In this document: positions 61,934 through 64,000 of the stretch, one piece after another | How positions within the stretch are numbered: the stretch's first letter is position 1 | Layout: each line of letters begins with the position of its first letter | Assembly: GCF_001426885.1 (NCBI RefSeq) | Contig: NZ_LMFP01000028.1 | Coordinates: forward strand, 705,811-769,810 | Direction of reading: 5' to 3' | DNA: 64,000 nt | DNA from: Pelomonas sp. Root1444 | GTDB taxonomy: Bacteria > Pseudomonadota > Gammaproteobacteria > Burkholderiales > Burkholderiaceae_C | The notes under the pieces: model-generated | Databases searched by the model: none | Seen by the model: the letters and a program-made list of their open reading frames with translations, nothing else | Told to the model about the DNA's origin: nothing | Program-made: the position numbers and the translations under genes

Positions 61934-62263
61934 ATGAGCAGCGAATTGATCAAGCATGTTTCCGACGCGTCCTTCGACGCCGACGTGATCCAGTCCGGCA
62001 AGCCGGTGCTGGTGGACTACTGGGCCGAATGGTGCGGCCCCTGCAAGATGATCGCGCCCATCCTGGACGAAGTCGCCACCGGCTACGGTGACAAGCTGCA
62101 GGTCGCCAAGATGAACGTCGACGAGAACCGCGAAGTGCCCGCCAAGTTCGGCATCCGCGGCATCCCGACGCTGATGCTGTTCAAGGACGGCCAGCTGGCC
62201 GCCACCAAGGTGGGTGCCCTCTCCAAGGCCCAGTTGACCGCCTTCCTCGACGCGAACCTATAA
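61934..62263 (+). CDS. trxA: Thioredoxin 1
   Basis: A 109-residue thioredoxin with WCGPC at 33-37, the buried Asp in LVDYWAEW (26-33) and the cis-Pro in [10 protein letters not shown] (about 72-81). It reduces cytosolic disulfides. AAGGA at 61921-61925 supports the ATG at 61934. A candidate promoter for rho overlaps its last codons and stop. Confidence 0.97.
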   Translation: MSSELIKHVSDASFDADVIQSGKPVLVDYWAEWCGPCKMIAPILDEVATGYGDKLQVAKMNVDENREVPAKFGIRGIPTLMLFKDGQLAATKVGALSKAQLTAFLDANL

Positions 62264-62264
62264 T
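62234..62264 (+). promoter_or_regulatory. Candidate sigma-70 promoter for rho inside the trxA 3' end
   Basis: TTGACC (62234-62239) and a perfect TATAAT (62259-62264) with a 19-bp spacer. The -10 overlaps the trxA stop codon. The start point would be near 62272. The spacer is longer than the optimum of 17. Confidence 0.5.
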
Positions 62265-62508
62265 CGCGCCCAACTGCTGCGGTGCTCCCCGCGCCTCCCG
62301 GCGCCGCGCCGCAGCAGCGAAAGCCAACACGCCCCGAGTTCCAAGGAACTTAGCCAGCGTGGACTCGGCTCCCCCTCCCTCCACTGAGTTAGTTGTCGAA
62401 TCGCGTCGCTCGTCGTTGGAGCGATAGACATTCGGTCCTGTTCCGGGGCGGCCGTGGAATCGTCGTTGTGCCTTGGCTGGCGCTGCGACCCCTGACGGGT
62501 ACTCACCC
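62264..62508 (+). promoter_or_regulatory. Long 5' leader of rho
   Basis: A 245-bp gap without a gene. It contains the hairpins AGTTC-CAAG-GAACT (62337-62350) and GGGT-ACTC-ACCC (62497-62508), the latter ending at the base before the rho ATG, where it would cover the ribosome-binding site. The region is C-rich around 62371-62385, as expected for Rho loading. In E. coli rho is autoregulated by attenuation in its leader; a similar role here is inference. Confidence 0.45.
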
Positions 62509-63774
62509 ATGCATCTTTCCGAACTCAAAGCGCTCCACGTCTCCGCCCTCATCCAGATGGGCGAAGAGCTGGAGATCGACAACGTCACGCGCCTGCGCAA
62601 GCAGGAGCTGATGTTCGCCATCATGAAGAAGCGCGCCAAGGCGGGCGAGCAGGTCTTCGGCGATGGCGTCCTCGAGGTGTTGCCGGACGGCTTCGGCTTC
62701 CTGCGCTCCATCGAGGCCAGCTACATGGCGTCGACCGACGACATCTACCTGTCGCCCAGCCAGATCCGCCGCTTCAACCTGCACACCGGTGACCTGGTGG
62801 AAGGCGAAGTGCGCGTGCCCAAGGACGGCGAGCGCTACTTCGCCCTGGTCAAGGTCGACCGCGTCAACAACCAGACGCCCGAGGAGAGCAAGAACAAGAT
62901 CATGTTCGAGAACCTGACGCCGCTGTTCCCGAAGGAACAGTTCCGTCTCGAACGTGAGAACTTCAAAGGCGAAGAGAACATCACCGGCCGCATCGTCGAC
63001 CTGATCGCCCCCATCGGCAAAGGCCAGCGCGCCCTGATCGTGTCGCAGCCCAAGACGGGCAAGACCGAGATGATGAAGAGCCTGGCGCACGCGCTGGTGG
63101 CCAACCATCCGGACTGCCACCTCATCGTGTTGCTCGTCGACGAGCGCCCCGAGGAAGTGACCGAGATGATCCGCACCGTGCGCGGCGAGGTCATCAGCTC
63201 CACCTTCGACGAGCCCGCCGCCCGCCACGTGCAGGTGGCCGAGATGGTCATCGAGCGCGCCAAGCGCCTGGTGGAGCTGAAGAAGGACGTGATCATCCTG
63301 TTGGACTCGATCACCCGCCTGGCCCGCGCCTACAACAACGTGCTGCCCAGCTCCGGCAAGGTGCTGACCGGCGGCGTGGACGCCAACGCGCTGCAGCGCC
63401 CCAAGCGCTTCTTCGGCGCGGCGCGCAACATCGAGGAAGGCGGCTCGCTGACCATCATCGGCACCGCGCTGATCGACACCGGCTCCAAGATGGACGAGGT
63501 GATCTACGAAGAATTCAAGGGCACCGGCAACTGCGAAATCCACCTCGATCGCCGCATGGCCGAGAAGCGCGTCTACCCGTCCATCCTGATCAACAAGTCC
63601 GGCACGCGCCGTGAAGAGCTGCTGCTCAAGCCCGAGATCCTGCAAAAGAGCTGGATCCTGCGCAAGCTGCTCTACAACATGGACGAAATCGAGGCGATGG
63701 AGTTCATCCTCGACAAGATGAAGGCGTCGAAGAACAACCTGGACTTCTTCGACATGATGCGGCGCGGCGGCTGA
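62509..63774 (+). CDS. rho: Transcription termination factor Rho
   Basis: A 421-residue Rho hexamer subunit. The N-terminal helical and cold-shock-like RNA-binding domain has [13 protein letters not shown] (55-67). The P-loop is QPKTGKTEM (180-188), and the Walker B region is [15 protein letters not shown] (about 261-275). The ATP-dependent RNA translocase ends unstructured transcripts. ATG at 62509 matches the usual start MHLSELK. It follows trxA and precedes rpmE2, the normal betaproteobacterial order. Confidence 0.98.
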   Translation: MHLSELKALHVSALIQMGEELEIDNVTRLRKQELMFAIMKKRAKAGEQVFGDGVLEVLPDGFGFLRSIEASYMASTDDIYLSPSQIRRFNLHTGDLVEGEVRVPKDGERYFALVKVDRVNNQTPEESKNKIMFENLTPLFPKEQFRLERENFKGEENITGRIVDLIAPIGKGQRALIVSQPKTGKTEMMKSLAHALVANHPDCHLIVLLVDERPEEVTEMIRTVRGEVISSTFDEPAARHVQVAEMVIERAKRLVELKKDVIILLDSITRLARAYNNVLPSSGKVLTGGVDANALQRPKRFFGAARNIEEGGSLTIIGTALIDTGSKMDEVIYEEFKGTGNCEIHLDRRMAEKRVYPSILINKSGTRREELLLKPEILQKSWILRKLLYNMDEIEAMEFILDKMKASKNNLDFFDMMRRGG

Positions 63775-63776
63775 CC

Positions 63777-63810
63777 CTTCCCGGCCCCAACTAGCCAAAC
63801 CGCCGGGAAG
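63777..63810 (+). terminator. Inverted repeat just after the rho stop
   Basis: Perfect 8-bp arms CTTCCCGG/CCGGGAAG with an 18-nt loop, starting 3 bp after the rho stop. There is no U-run, so it could stop exonucleases or act as a weak terminator. A TAGAAT -10 candidate for rpmE2 lies at 63816-63821 without a good -35. Confidence 0.4.
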
Positions 63811-63904
63811 CGCGCTAGAATCGCGGGTTTTCCGCCCAGACACCCCGGAAAGTGCGCCCGCCAAACCTGGCCGGCGTGGCTCCCGACCTAGCCAAGAGGT
63901 TCCC

Positions 63905-64000
63905 ATGAAAGAAGGCATTCACCCCAACTACCGCGACGTCGTCTTCGTCGACCAGTCCAACGGTTTCCAGTTCGTGACGCGTTCCACCGTCCAGACCAAG
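63905..64000 (+). CDS. rpmE2: 50S ribosomal protein L31 type B (partial; truncated by the window end)
   Basis: The first 32 codons of a small protein opening with [18 protein letters not shown]. This matches the type B L31 N-terminus and lacks the four zinc cysteines of type A. GAGG at 63895-63898 supports the ATG at 63905. Type B L31 replaces the zinc form under zinc limitation in many bacteria. Confidence 0.93.
   Translation, partial: MKEGIHPNYRDVVFVDQSNGFQFVTRSTVQTK

Noticed and set aside
1-64000. Insertion sequences, integrases, phage genes or attachment sites
   Set aside because: No transposase, integrase or flanking direct repeats were found; the two tRNA genes have no adjacent integrase gene or visible duplicated 3' end.

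Overview
The window is a high-GC chromosomal segment of a betaproteobacterium, most likely from the Rubrivivax/Leptothrix/Roseateles part of Burkholderiales. The basis is the strong G/C third-position bias, the trxA-rho-rpmE2 order, the AddAB enzymes, and a complete exosortase A (XrtA/EpsH1) locus with a PEP-CTERM substrate. The species call is inference; no rRNA is present.

Region 1 (about 1-33,200) is one large exopolysaccharide/protein-sorting locus, almost all on the minus strand. From the upstream side it encodes the initiating sugar-phosphate transferase, the PrsK/PrsR sensor-regulator pair, the TPR lipoprotein PrsT, an exosortase-associated acyl-amino-acid synthase fused to PilZ, a secreted trypsin-like protease and one PEP-CTERM protein. 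That last gene has a near-consensus sigma-54 promoter and an upstream site that PrsR probably uses. After a terminator and an opposite-strand FAD oxidase come the secretion machine (export lipoprotein, chain-length protein, tyrosine autokinase, outer-membrane barrel, ATPase), then a polysaccharide deacetylase, a FemAB-like protein, glycosyltransferases, XrtA fused to EpsI, a TviB-type and an AlgD-type nucleotide-sugar dehydrogenase, the asparagine-synthase-like amidotransferase, and a truncated glycosyltransferase at the left edge. A three-gene GtrA/GtrB/Gtr-like cassette lies on the plus strand inside this locus (4,046-7,147). No recognisable Wzx flippase or Wzy polymerase is in the window.

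Region 2 (33,200-45,700) is mostly housekeeping: an orphan branched-chain amino-acid binding protein, holC, pepA, then lptF-lptG-cbiX-cysB-type regulator as one overlapping plus-strand run, a FimV-like protein, a Crp/Fnr regulator, an aminoglycoside-phosphotransferase-like kinase, an unrecognised protein and a glutathione transferase.

Region 3 (45,800-50,400) is a minus-strand operon joining a molybdenum hydroxylase of the isoquinoline 1-oxidoreductase type (small and large subunit) to soxX, soxY, soxZ and soxA. soxB and soxCD are not present. Between this operon and tRNA-Arg(UCU) lies a stack of three abutting hairpins ending in a Rho-independent terminator, probably an uncharacterised small RNA.

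Region 4 (50,700-64,000) carries tRNA-Arg, an OPT-family transporter, a periplasmic parvulin protein paired with a DUF3142-like protein, tRNA-Pro(UGG), addA, addB, and then divergent trxA, rho and the start of rpmE2. A structured intergenic repeat occurs three times (12.3, 15.5 and 46.9 kb), each time within an operon and just upstream of the next start codon.
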